A stretch of DNA of 64,000 nucleotides from Ignatzschineria ureiclastica (GCF_003121845.1 NZ_QEWQ01000001.1:186001-250000), one strand, 5' to 3'; numbered from the stretch's first letter, positions 37,458-46,331 are shown. Program-made: numbers and translations. Notes: generated by a model from the letters alone, not told the origin.

Positions 37458-38537
37458 TTAGGCTAAAACATCATTTAAACTCACATTATGTTCCTCTAAC
37501 ATTAAACGTATTTTCTCTAATGTTTTTGTCTGTAAATATCGCACTTGATCTCTTGTTAATCCTAAAACTTTCCCCGTTTTATCCAATGTCTTGGCACTTC
37601 GCCCATTCATACCAAAACGGCATTCTATAACCTCTCGCTCTTTCGGCTCAAGTTCAAATAAAATATGCTCAAGCAGATTAAACGCCTCATTTTCAACAAA
37701 AAAATCAACGATTCTATTCTGCTTATTTTGTAACATGTTAGGACTAGACATTGTGATAGCAGGAATCTCTGTATGATCAAAAGATAGAGATGCTTTTTGA
37801 TAAGCTAGAAGTTCCATAATTTCATAAAGACTTTGTCCTGTTACTTCAGATAACTCTTTTACAGTAGGCCTTCTCTGCAGGACTTGAGATAATTGTTGCA
37901 ACTCACTCATCAGCTTTTTAAGGGCCTTGTTAATATGAATCGGTAACCGAACCGTCCGCCCTTGATTCATAATCGCCTTTTCGATGTAGTGACGAATCCA
38001 CCACACCGCATAAGTCGAAAATCGACACCCTTTTTCGGGATTAAACTTTCGCGTTGCATGCATTAACCCAAGATTTCCCTCAGAAATGAGATCCGCCTTA
38101 TCTAAGCCACGATCCTCATAACGCTGAGCGATCATAATCACTAATCGCAAATTACCTAGAACAATTTGTTTAAAAGCATCTTGATTCCCTTCTTGTACTG
38201 CTTTTCCGAGCAACTTCTCTTCTGTTGCGCTCAAAAGTCGATAATGTCCGACTTCAGAAAAATAGAGATACAAATCATTTTCATACTCTTCATATTTATT
38301 ATCTCTGTTTTTCAGAATATCTTCTAATTCGTTACTTTCAGCGGATCTAGAATACTCAAGCACTTTTGAGATTGCAGATTCATTGTGCCAAAAATTCAGG
38401 GTTGCTTCTCGTTCTATACTCAGCGCTTGTTGTTTCTCCGTTAAATCTCCTTTTATTGATAGGGTATTTAATTTTTCAGATATCTCATATTGCATTATCT
38501 GAACGTTTTTTAATTTTAAGGATTGCTTACGATTCAT
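37458..38537 (-). CDS. RpoS-like group 2 sigma factor, divergent
   Basis: The product has 359 residues. About 85 unrelated N-terminal residues precede region 1.2 (DLYLYFSEVGHYRLLSATEE). Region 2 includes LRLVIMIAQRYEDRGLDKADLISEGNLGLMHA and STYAVWWIRHYIEKAIMNQGRTVRLPIHI, closest to RpoS. Region 3 and region 4 follow. Changes at contact residues: His183 replaces the Gln equivalent to sigma70 Q437, and region 4.2 reads TRDQVRYLQ instead of TRERVRQIQ. It lacks region 1.1. GGGAG precedes the ATG. It lies next to rpoD rather than downstream of nlpD, the usual rpoS place. I call it RpoS-like and leave the symbol empty. Confidence 0.85.
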   Translation of the reverse strand: MNRKQSLKLKNVQIMQYEISEKLNTLSIKGDLTEKQQALSIEREATLNFWHNESAISKVLEYSRSAESNELEDILKNRDNKYEEYENDLYLYFSEVGHYRLLSATEEKLLGKAVQEGNQDAFKQIVLGNLRLVIMIAQRYEDRGLDKADLISEGNLGLMHATRKFNPEKGCRFSTYAVWWIRHYIEKAIMNQGRTVRLPIHINKALKKLMSELQQLSQVLQRRPTVKELSEVTGQSLYEIMELLAYQKASLSFDHTEIPAITMSSPNMLQNKQNRIVDFFVENEAFNLLEHILFELEPKEREVIECRFGMNGRSAKTLDKTGKVLGLTRDQVRYLQTKTLEKIRLMLEEHNVSLNDVLA

Positions 38538-38633
38538 GACGTCTCCCTAGTTCGTCAGAACGTCCTTGTTGGTCATTTCCTTTTTTGATCTATTTTCCTA
38601 TTAGCATAAGCTTCAAGGTACCTTTTTTACCTA

Positions 38634-38664
38634 CAAAAAAACCTCTCTATTGATAATAGAAAGG
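38634..38664 (-). terminator. terminator after the MalY/PatB-type gene
   Basis: On the minus strand CCTTTCTATT / AATAGAGAGG forms an imperfect hairpin followed by TTTTTTT. It lies about 200 bases past the stop at 38862; the AT-rich DNA between (38665-38861) shows no gene. Confidence 0.65.
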
Positions 38665-38861
38665 CTTAATATTATATTGTAAAATACAACTTACTATTAT
38701 AATTCGTAATTATAGTAGTAGTTTAAAATATTAGTGAATATTGTTTTTATTTTTTTATGATTTATTTTCAATAATTGAATTCAAACCTTATAATACAACA
38801 TATAATTCAAGTAGATACCTCGAAAACAAAGCTGTCATGAGCAATATCAATGAACAATATT

Positions 38862-40031
38862 CTATGCCAATGTTTCCCGAATAATCTCTACCGCTTTTTC
38901 AATATGTACACGCGATGTGCCAAAATTGATGCGAGCATAATTCCCATCAGCCCCAAAGGTATTGCCATCATTCAATGCTAAACCATGATCTAAAAGCGCC
39001 TGATAGGCTTTGCCCTTAATCGCCGTTTCAGAGAAATCGAGCCACATTAAAAAGGTCGCTTCTGGTACGGTAAATTTAAGGCCTTCAATCTTCGAAAGCT
39101 CAGCGACTAGATAATCACGATTAGCGATCAGATAGGTTTTAAGCTGCGAAAGCCACTCATCGCCATAATCAAAAGCAAGCTCGGTGCCTTTCATGGCAAA
39201 TACATTCATACGAGGGATAAAGCCCATCATCGCTTTCTCATAGGCTTCACGAAGTTCAGGATTCTCAATAATCGCAAAGCCACCACTTAACCCTGGTAAG
39301 TTAAAAGTCTTACTTGCAGAGATAAGCGTGATCGTCTGTGCTTTTGCCTGTTCACTTAAGGTTGCGTAAGGAATATGTTCCCCTTCCCATAAAAGCTCCG
39401 CATGGATCTCATCTGAAAGAACAATTAAATTATGCTTCTCAGCAAATGCCTCTAATGCTAATAACTCCGCTTTTGTGAAAACACGACCAGACGGGTTTTG
39501 CGGATTACAGAGCATAAAAATCTTAGTATTGTCCGTAATAGAGGCTTCCATTTTGTCAAAATCGATCTCATAACGCAGCGTATTTCCCTCAACTTTTTCA
39601 ATAAGAGGCACTGCAATTCCTTTGCTTCCCACATTTTTCTCAATGGCAAAAAAGGGGGGATAAGCCGGCGTGTGAAAGAGATATTCTGCATTAGGATTGT
39701 CACGAAGTGCCAAATTAGCGGCGATATTAAAACCACTCACAAGGCTTGGCAACATAACAATGCTCTCTTTCGCAATTGTCCAATTATACAGGCGCTGTAG
39801 GCGATAGACAATTGCTTCTAATAGGCGATCAGGACGCGCTTTCCCATAACCATATACGCCGGTTTGTGCCATCGCCGTCAAACCATCTACAATCTCATCC
39901 GCCGCTTTGAAATCCATATCGGCAATCCACATCGGCAGAATCTCTTTCGAATAAGCACACCATTTATCTGAGTTATTATTACGACGATTAATAATCTCAT
40001 CAAAATCATAAATTTTAGTTGAAGCTGTCAT
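38862..40031 (-). CDS. PLP-dependent C-S lyase, MalY/PatB family aminotransferase fold
   Basis: The product has 389 residues, fold type I. The N-terminus YDFDEIINRRNNNSDKW and LPMWIADMDFKAADEIVDGL are family signatures. The PLP lysine is in SASKTFNLPGL. Also seen are NPQNPSGR-like CNPQNPSGRVF and SDEIHAELLW. Enzymes of this family cleave cystathionine or cysteine (beta-lyase) and may also transaminate. The physiological substrate cannot be read from sequence. It is a single gene. Confidence 0.9.
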   Translation of the reverse strand: MTASTKIYDFDEIINRRNNNSDKWCAYSKEILPMWIADMDFKAADEIVDGLTAMAQTGVYGYGKARPDRLLEAIVYRLQRLYNWTIAKESIVMLPSLVSGFNIAANLALRDNPNAEYLFHTPAYPPFFAIEKNVGSKGIAVPLIEKVEGNTLRYEIDFDKMEASITDNTKIFMLCNPQNPSGRVFTKAELLALEAFAEKHNLIVLSDEIHAELLWEGEHIPYATLSEQAKAQTITLISASKTFNLPGLSGGFAIIENPELREAYEKAMMGFIPRMNVFAMKGTELAFDYGDEWLSQLKTYLIANRDYLVAELSKIEGLKFTVPEATFLMWLDFSETAIKGKAYQALLDHGLALNDGNTFGADGNYARINFGTSRVHIEKAVEIIRETLA

Positions 40032-40149
40032 ACTATCCTCTTCTCTTTTGTTAATGATTCTTTGTAATAGGCTTTACCTCTCTTACAATAGCATATTCTC
40101 TCTCCGAGAGGGTATGTTCATCAGATAGTTAAACCCATCTTTTTATATA

Positions 40150-40182
40150 AAAAAACGAGCGTTCCCAATGGAGGCTCGTTTT
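40150..40182 (-). terminator. terminator after pepD
   Basis: AAAACGAGC pairs with GCTCGTTTT, and on the minus strand it is followed by TTTTTATA. It lies 62 bases past the pepD stop. Confidence 0.75.
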
Positions 40183-40243
40183 AGAGTGACATTAATATCG
40201 TTGAATATCGTTGAATATCTGTCAATAGAGACTTTCGATAGGG

Positions 40244-41683
40244 CTACTTCAAGTTTTTCAATAGTAACTTTAAGAGATGATAGAAACGATCAACGCTTGG
40301 GATATTCACTCGTTCATCAGGAGAATGAGCCCCTTTAATTGTAGGACCAAAGCTCACCATCTCTAAATGAGGGTATTTCTGACCTAAAAGCCCTGTTTCA
40401 AGCCCGGCGTGCAATACGGAGATTTTCATCTCTTCTCCTGTTTCCGCTCGATAGATCTCTAATAAGCGCTGTAATGGCACTGAGTCAAGATTAGGCTGCC
40501 ACGCAGGATAATCATTACTCTCTTCTGAGAATGCACCACTGAGTAACGCTGCGGCCTTAATACGTGTCCGCACCACATCTAGGCCTCGATCTGTGATTGA
40601 TCTTGCTAAAAGATCGATCTGTAATTGATGTTCAGAATCAATGCGGACAACGCCGACATTACAACTTGTTTCAACAACAGGAATCTCTACCGATTTACGA
40701 ATCACACCACAAGGCAATAACAACAACAAATTGAGCACTTTTGCACTCTCTTCAGCATCAATTGTCGGTTGTGGTTCAGAAGCCACAAATCGAACATTCA
40801 CACCATCATCAGCCCCTTTTAAACGTGCTTTAAAGGATTGATTCATCTCTTCAAGATAGGCTTCAAAATCTGCTTTATGCGCTTCGTGCACAGAAACAAC
40901 CGCCACCGCTGAACGCGGAATCGCATTGCGTAATGTCCCGCCGGTAAAAGATGCCAAACGTAGCGCCGAGCGATGCGCAAATCCGGCAAGTAGTTCTGCT
41001 AAGAGCATATTGGCATTCCCAAGCTCTTTATGCACATCAATCCCGGAATGACCGCCCCGTAACCCTTCAACAGAGACACGATAGAAAACACCTCGTGCTT
41101 CTTGATCGAAATTCAATGCTTTTGTCACCGCAAAATCAGAGCCACCGGCACAACCGACCGTACATTCTCCCTCTTCTTCACTATCAAGATTGAGAAGATA
41201 TTGCCCCTCTAACCAATTCTCCCGAATATTCTGTACACCGCCCATACCTTGCTCTTCATCCACCGTTAAGAGCACTTCTAATGGACCGTGTTCTGCTGTC
41301 TCATCTTCTAAGATCGCAACCGCTGCGGCAACACCAATCCCATTATCCGCCCCTAAAGTCGTATCGGTTGCATAGAGCCAATCCTCTTTGATCTGTAGCG
41401 CAATCGGGTCATTATCAAAATCGTGATCACTCTCATCCCGCTTTTGGCAAACCATATCAATATGACCTTGTAAGATCACCTTCGGTGCATTTTCATAACC
41501 CGGTGTTGCCGGCTTTTTAATCACAATATTACCGATCTCATCCTCATCAAAAGCGAAGCCTTTCTCTGCCGCATACGCTTTATAGAACGCGCGGACTCTC
41601 TCCTCTTTTTTAGAGGGGCGAGGAATAGCGCTTAACTGTGCAAAATGTTGCCATAAAAGTTGGGGGGATTTTTGTTCAATCAT
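40244..41683 (-). CDS. pepD: cytosol non-specific dipeptidase (aminoacyl-histidine dipeptidase)
   Basis: The 479-residue M20 family zinc peptidase carries LQGHIDMVCQK (His and Asp ligands), TLGADNGIG (bridging Asp), LTVDEEQGMGG (catalytic Glu pair) and LHAGLETGLL (His ligand). The lid domain contains EGLRGGHSGIDVH. It splits dipeptides such as carnosine and Cys-Gly. I start at MIEQKSP (41683) because GAGAGA lies before it and the upstream in-frame extension is not family-like. It stands alone with its own terminator. Confidence 0.94.
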   Translation of the reverse strand: MIEQKSPQLLWQHFAQLSAIPRPSKKEERVRAFYKAYAAEKGFAFDEDEIGNIVIKKPATPGYENAPKVILQGHIDMVCQKRDESDHDFDNDPIALQIKEDWLYATDTTLGADNGIGVAAAVAILEDETAEHGPLEVLLTVDEEQGMGGVQNIRENWLEGQYLLNLDSEEEGECTVGCAGGSDFAVTKALNFDQEARGVFYRVSVEGLRGGHSGIDVHKELGNANMLLAELLAGFAHRSALRLASFTGGTLRNAIPRSAVAVVSVHEAHKADFEAYLEEMNQSFKARLKGADDGVNVRFVASEPQPTIDAEESAKVLNLLLLLPCGVIRKSVEIPVVETSCNVGVVRIDSEHQLQIDLLARSITDRGLDVVRTRIKAAALLSGAFSEESNDYPAWQPNLDSVPLQRLLEIYRAETGEEMKISVLHAGLETGLLGQKYPHLEMVSFGPTIKGAHSPDERVNIPSVDRFYHLLKLLLKNLK

Positions 41684-42097
41684 TGTTTCTCTCTTTTTAT
41701 AAGTCGATCTATCTACTAAAGGGTTCAGGTTTTCAGATAAAAACCACACTCATCCAAAACTCACTCATTTATTTCTTCAGTCGATAGATTGTTTATTATT
41801 CATAACGAATCATATTATACGCCTCTTTTACAAGTTCTACTTGAAAAGCCTGATCCGCCTCCTCTTAATCTTATAGCGCACCCGACAAGATTTCTAAAGC
41901 TTTTTCCCTGTATTCTTCCCCCATATTGTAACAACAAACGCTCTCCATCCTGACTCATCTAGTTATATTGGGTAGTTACATATTTATGATAAATGACTTA
42001 TGTTAAATACGTTTATGGGATTTTTAAGGGAATGTACTCCCTCTATTTTTGAATCTTCACCCACACTGTTCACAGTTACAATATTGAGGAATAAAAT
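41684..42097. other. divergent intergenic region, pepD / modA
   Basis: About 414 bases hold both divergent promoters. I see no clear ModE palindrome (ATCGCTATATA type), no repeat copy and no convincing small gene. Confidence 0.4.
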
Positions 42098-42871
42098 ATG
42101 AAACTTTTTAAAAGAAGTGCGCTTGCGCTCCTTATTCTCCCTGCAAGTTTAATGGCTCAAGCAGAAAACATCACTGTTTTCGCAGCGGCATCACTCCAAA
42201 ATGCAGTGGATGAGATCACTGAAGCATACGGTAAAATCGACAGTAAAGATCATATCGAATCGCTCTATGACTCTTCATCAAATCTTGCACGCCAAATCGA
42301 ACAAGGCGCACCGGCAGATATCTTTATCTCAGCAAACCAAAGCTGGATGAACTATCTTGAAGAGAAAAACCTCATCGATAATCCAACGCGCACCAATATT
42401 GTTAAAAATGAATTAGCGCTTATCACTTACAAAGAGAATCCTACAGAATATAAAGTCGAATTTGCATCTAATGAATTTTGGAAAGATGCGCTAGCGAAAA
42501 CACATATTGCCTTAGGCGATCCTGATCACGTTCCGGCAGGTCTCTATGCCAAAGAATCTTTTGAAAAATTGGGCGTTTGGAAGACTGTTGAACCTCGCGT
42601 TGCCGCAGCACAAAACGTGCGCGCAGCCCTTCTCTTAGTAGAAGTGAAAGAAGCAGATTTAGGAGTTGTTTACTCCTCTGATGCAAGTGTCAGTGAGAAA
42701 GTGAAAACGGTAACCACATTCCCTGCGGATCTTCACGAGCCGATTGAATACCCTATTGCCATTATGAAAGATCGCGCTTCAGAACCTGTTGAGGGATTCT
42801 ACAAATATCTTTTAAGTGATGATGCGGCGGCTATTTTCAAAAAATATGGCTTTGCAGCACCGACTAAATAG
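42098..42871 (+). CDS. modA: molybdate ABC transporter substrate-binding protein
   Basis: The product has 257 residues with a signal peptide ending near MAQA. Mature sequence starts ENITVFAAASLQNAVDEI, the ModA N-terminus, and has SSSNLARQIEQGAPADIFISA. VYSSDASVSEKV near residue 195 belongs to the second lobe. It captures molybdate or tungstate in the periplasm. A strong hairpin follows 140 bases after the stop, and modB begins 432 bases downstream past a repeat copy. modA may therefore be transcribed separately from modBC. Confidence 0.94.
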   Translation: MKLFKRSALALLILPASLMAQAENITVFAAASLQNAVDEITEAYGKIDSKDHIESLYDSSSNLARQIEQGAPADIFISANQSWMNYLEEKNLIDNPTRTNIVKNELALITYKENPTEYKVEFASNEFWKDALAKTHIALGDPDHVPAGLYAKESFEKLGVWKTVEPRVAAAQNVRAALLLVEVKEADLGVVYSSDASVSEKVKTVTTFPADLHEPIEYPIAIMKDRASEPVEGFYKYLLSDDAAAIFKKYGFAAPTK

Positions 42872-43013
42872 ATTGACTCGAAAACCTTGTCATCAACACA
42901 ATTAAGATATTCATCTAGTAGTATTCATCTATTAGCAGCTGAATATTTTAAGATTGTTTCAAGGTTATCTTCGGATCATTTTCGAAGAGTTTTCGAATAG
43001 TTTTAAGATAGAT

Positions 43014-43070
43014 ATTCATATCTAATGGCTCGATATCTCCATTTGCCATTGATATGAATATTCTTTTTTA
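43014..43070 (+). terminator. terminator after modA
   Basis: ATTCATATCTAATGGC pairs with GCCATTGATATGAAT (one bulge), followed by ATTCTTTTTTA. Confidence 0.8.
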
Positions 43071-43140
43071 GAGGGATCGTCGAATCACAAATGCCCTAAT
43101 AAGCTATAATCATCTCTCTTTTCACGATATCTAACAGTAC

Positions 43141-43272
43141 TATAGTAAATTTGGTTTAAGAAAACTGATTTTAAACAACACTTGCAATATGCCGGATAGA
43201 ATGGCTTCCTTACTTATTACAGCCGATTCGCCGGCATTTAAATAATGCTTATTTTGAACCGACATTACTATA
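43141..43272 (+). repeat. interspersed MITE-like repeat, short form, copy 6
   Basis: Both ends are intact: TATAGTAAATTTGGTTTAAG and GAACCGACATTACTATA. The 43-base segment of the long form is absent. It lies 32 bases before modB, between modA and modB. Confidence 0.93.
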
Positions 43273-43303
43273 TTTAACATCAGAAACAAGGACGCGATAC
43301 CTA

Positions 43304-43999
43304 ATGATTCTCACTGAATATGAATGGTCAATCATTGTTTTAAGCTTAAAGATCGGCGCAGTTGCCATTATCTTTAGCCTCCCTTTTGGTATTCTATGCG
43401 CTTGGGTTCTTGCTCGAAAAAATTTCCGAGGTAAAACCATCCTCGATAGCGTCATTAATCTTCCCCTTGTTTTACCGCCGGTTGTTATTGGTTATCTCTT
43501 ATTGATCACAATGGGACGCAATGGCTATCTTGGGAAATGGATTGATCAGATCTTCGGCATCTCTTTTAGCTTTAATTGGAAAGGGGCAGCCCTGGCATCT
43601 GCCGTTGTCTCATTTCCGCTCTTAGTGCGCGCTATCCGCATTAGTTTTGAATCCATTGATCAAAATCTCGAATTTGCCGCCCGTAGCTTAGGGGCTTCTC
43701 GGCTCAAAATGTTCTTTACCGTGACACTGCCCTTAGCGATGCCCGGTATTATTGCCGGCGTTGTCCTTGCCTTTGCCCGTTCACTGGGGGAATTTGGTGC
43801 CACGATTACTTTCGTATCGAATATCCCCGGCGAAACTCGGACTTTGCCGTTAGCAATGTATACCCTCATTCAAATTCCCAATCAAGAAGCCGCGACAATG
43901 CGTCTCTGTATTATTGCTATTGCCATCTCTTTTATTGCACTTTTCCTCTCCGAAGTGTTACAGAGAGCCCATAAAAAACGGTTGGGTTTGCAATCTTAG
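43304..43999 (+). CDS. modB: molybdate ABC transporter permease
   Basis: The 231-residue protein has five or so transmembrane segments and the permease loop ARSLGASRLKMFFTVTLPLAMPGIIAG. FARSLGEFGATITFVSNIPGETRTLP is characteristic of ModB. It forms the channel of the molybdate importer. It is followed by modC after about 80 bases. Confidence 0.95.
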   Translation: MILTEYEWSIIVLSLKIGAVAIIFSLPFGILCAWVLARKNFRGKTILDSVINLPLVLPPVVIGYLLLITMGRNGYLGKWIDQIFGISFSFNWKGAALASAVVSFPLLVRAIRISFESIDQNLEFAARSLGASRLKMFFTVTLPLAMPGIIAGVVLAFARSLGEFGATITFVSNIPGETRTLPLAMYTLIQIPNQEAATMRLCIIAIAISFIALFLSEVLQRAHKKRLGLQS

Positions 44000-44082
44000 T
44001 CGATTTTTATCGAGAAATACCCGGCAGAATCAATCTGATAATTCACTATTTGACCCATTCTATTAAACGACAAGTCCCTATT

Positions 44083-44757
44083 ATGATTACGATCGACATT
44101 ACCCATCCTTTTCAAGATTTCACCTTTGAAGCGCACCTTGAGCTTCCTTCAACCGGTATTATCTCTATTTTTGGGCCATCAGGTTCTGGTAAAACGACGT
44201 TACTCAATTTCATCTCCGGTAAAATGACACCGCAAAAAGGTTATATTGCTATTAATGGAACCGTTATTCTCGATACGGATCAGCATATTTCGCTGCCGAT
44301 TCATAAACGGGGGATTGGCTATGTCTTTCAAGACCCGACCCTTTTCCCTCACTATTCTGTTGAGAAAAATCTCCGCTACGGAGAAAAAGAGAAAAACCCT
44401 GAATTATTCACCAAAATTGTGGCGCTCCTTGGTATCGAACCGCTTCTCAAAAAACGTATCGCTTATCTTTCCGGCGGGGAAAAACAACGGATTGCCATTG
44501 GTCGAGCACTCTTAAGCTCACCGCAGATCCTCTTAATGGATGAGCCACTCTCGGCATTAGATCAGGCGCGCAAAGAGGAGATCTTAAAATACCTCCTTGA
44601 AATCCCCGATCAATTCCAAATCCCGATTCTCTATGTAACCCATAATGTCAAAGAGGCCGAACAATTGTCGCAACAATTTATCGCTATCAATAAAGGGCAT
44701 ATCTCATTAGAGCCGATTAGCGCCATCGAATCCTTTTATGAAGCGGAAAAATCATAG
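44083..44757 (+). CDS. modC: molybdate ABC transporter ATP-binding protein, short form without TOBE domain
   Basis: The product has 224 residues. Walker A GPSGSGKTT, Q-loop VFQDPTLFPHYSV, signature LSGGEKQRIAIGRALL, Walker B ILLMDEPLSALD and His loop YVTHN are all present, so it should be an active ATPase. Classical ModC is about 350 residues with a C-terminal molybdate-binding TOBE/MOP domain that gives trans-inhibition; that domain is missing. The protein ends cleanly 12 bases before a repeat copy. Start chosen at MITIDITHPF (44083). The ribosome site is weak. Confidence 0.9.
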   Translation: MITIDITHPFQDFTFEAHLELPSTGIISIFGPSGSGKTTLLNFISGKMTPQKGYIAINGTVILDTDQHISLPIHKRGIGYVFQDPTLFPHYSVEKNLRYGEKEKNPELFTKIVALLGIEPLLKKRIAYLSGGEKQRIAIGRALLSSPQILLMDEPLSALDQARKEEILKYLLEIPDQFQIPILYVTHNVKEAEQLSQQFIAINKGHISLEPISAIESFYEAEKS

Positions 44758-44765
44758 CCTCAAAA

Positions 44766-44940
44766 TATACTCAATTGGGTTCAAGAAAAATGGTTTTTAA
44801 ACAGCCATTGTAGGGTTTTAGAAGAACATAAAACCAGACTCACCAACACTTGCAAGATGCCAGATAGAACAGCTTTCTCACTTTTTACGGCTGATGCGCC
44901 GGCATTTAAATAATGCTTATTTTGAACCGATATTACTATA
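44766..44940 (+). repeat. interspersed MITE-like repeat, long form, copy 7
   Basis: The left end TATACTCAATTGGGTTCAAG is diverged; the right end GAACCGATATTACTATA is intact. It lies immediately after modC. Confidence 0.93.
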
Positions 44941-45056
44941 ATAAGAAATAACCCGAATAACCCGATCATTCTTTGCACCCTTTATCAGAATCTTCTACAC
45001 TGTGGGCAAGAATCACTATAATTGTGGCTATCATTAATATTTAAATAGGGAATTTT

Positions 45057-45533
45057 ATGGCATTACATCCACTTTCTCGCATTGCAATAACAACATTGAT
45101 TGCCGGCGCTGGCCTATTAAATCTTGCACTTGCCGATAGTGCGCAAGCAAAACGTATTGCTAAAGCGAATTACCAATATTGTATTCAAGAATCATTGGCA
45201 AACCCTTACTACTGCGATTGTATCTCTAAAGTCTATGAAGAGAATCTTGGAGATGCTAATCTCTCAAAGACTGAAGAAAACTTTGTGATCAAAGTATTAA
45301 GTGGCAAATTAGCGCTCGATGCATTAGGCCCTCAAGAACTCGCCCTATCAGAGCTTGTCACCCAAAAAATTGATGCTGCCCAATTTGAGAGCAGTTTCAC
45401 GCAGTGCTTTGGTTATTTAGAAGAGAGCTTTGAACCATCGACCACGCAACCGGATACCATTTCTCAAGATCAGCAAAAAGCTATTGAGGAAGCGGAAGCA
45501 ATCGAAGAGATTGAGGGCGAAGAGGGAATTTAA
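45057..45533 (+). CDS. small secreted protein of unknown function, Cys-containing
   Basis: The 158-residue product has a signal peptide (LSRIAITTLIAGAGLLNLALA, cut near ALA-DS). The mature part carries Cys in NYQYCIQES and the pair in PYYCDCIS, plus another Cys in FTQCFGY, so disulfides in the periplasm are likely. The C-terminus is very acidic (EEAEAIEEIEGEEGI). I do not recognise the family. It is a single gene with its own terminator. Confidence 0.75.
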   Translation: MALHPLSRIAITTLIAGAGLLNLALADSAQAKRIAKANYQYCIQESLANPYYCDCISKVYEENLGDANLSKTEENFVIKVLSGKLALDALGPQELALSELVTQKIDAAQFESSFTQCFGYLEESFEPSTTQPDTISQDQQKAIEEAEAIEEIEGEEGI

Positions 45534-45609
45534 TAGCCCGCTCCTAATGGCGTGAATGTTCGAAAATAGAGAGATCTATTTCGACAATATTCTCTTCAGA
45601 CAATACAAC

Positions 45610-45640
45610 AAAGGCAACGACTCAAAATCGTTGCCTTTAT
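45610..45640 (+). terminator. terminator of the small secreted-protein gene
   Basis: AAAGGCAACGA pairs exactly with TCGTTGCCTTT over a seven-base loop. Repeat copy 8 begins three bases later. Confidence 0.85.
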
Positions 45641-45642
45641 AT

Positions 45643-45750
45643 TATAGTCATTTCGGCTTAAGAAAAATGATTTTAAACCACACTTGCAAGATGCCGGATA
45701 GAATGGCTTCCTTACTTATTACAGTCGATGCGCCGGCATTTAAATAAGCT
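45643..45750 (+). repeat. interspersed MITE-like repeat, short form, copy 8, right end lost
   Basis: Left end TATAGTCATTTCGGCTTAAG, core GATGCCGGATAGAATGG and GATGCGCCGGCA are present. The sequence leaves the family consensus after AAATAAGCT, so the right terminal repeat is missing. Confidence 0.88.
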
Positions 45751-45803
45751 CTTGAATTCTTATTTCAATGCCAATGCATCGGTTGCTTGTGACCAACTAT
45801 CTG

Positions 45804-46331
45804 TTATCGGCTATCAATCTCACGTTTCGTCGATTGTTCGCTCTTTGATTGTTCCTGCTTTAATTGACGTTGCTTTGATTGACCCTGCTTTGCTTGATCA
45901 TCCTTTGAATCCGTATCTGCACTCTGCCACGCATCCCAATCATCCCAAGATTTCCACTGATCATCTTGCTCATCATTTTGAGTATGCTTCTGGTCCTCCT
46001 CCGGAAAGAGTGGCGAATCATCAAAATCTTTACTCGAGGGCAGTACAGGCGGATGCTCGGCCTCATATTTTCGTAGGCGACGCATATCTAAATAAGGCAT
46101 CACAAAGAGCCAGAAAACCGCAAAAGCAAGCCCTAAGCCCCAATGAATCCAGAAACAGATAATAAGAATCACTAAATTTCCAAGTCCGCTGACCGCCATT
46201 CGAGAGTAATTCATCTTGCGTACATCTCGTAAGCCACTTGCGATCTTCTCTTGCCGATCTTGCCCTTTTCCTACAGTTGACTTTGAAGTTGAATTTGAGA
46301 TAGATGTTTGACGCTTATTCTGCTCAGCCAT
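45804..46331 (-). CDS. membrane protein of unknown function with acidic and Gln/Lys/Ser-rich tail
   Basis: The 175-residue product has a basic polar N-terminus and a hydrophobic hairpin of two helices at about residues 46-80 (LGNLVILIICFWIHWGLG and LAFAVFWLFVMPYL). A long cytoplasmic tail follows, with a Trp/Asp-rich patch (WKSWDDWDAW) and a repetitive KQGQSKQRQLKQEQSKSEQ region. I do not recognise it. GGAG precedes the ATG. It converges with the upstream secreted-protein gene. Confidence 0.7.
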   Translation of the reverse strand: MAEQNKRQTSISNSTSKSTVGKGQDRQEKIASGLRDVRKMNYSRMAVSGLGNLVILIICFWIHWGLGLAFAVFWLFVMPYLDMRRLRKYEAEHPPVLPSSKDFDDSPLFPEEDQKHTQNDEQDDQWKSWDDWDAWQSADTDSKDDQAKQGQSKQRQLKQEQSKSEQSTKREIDSR

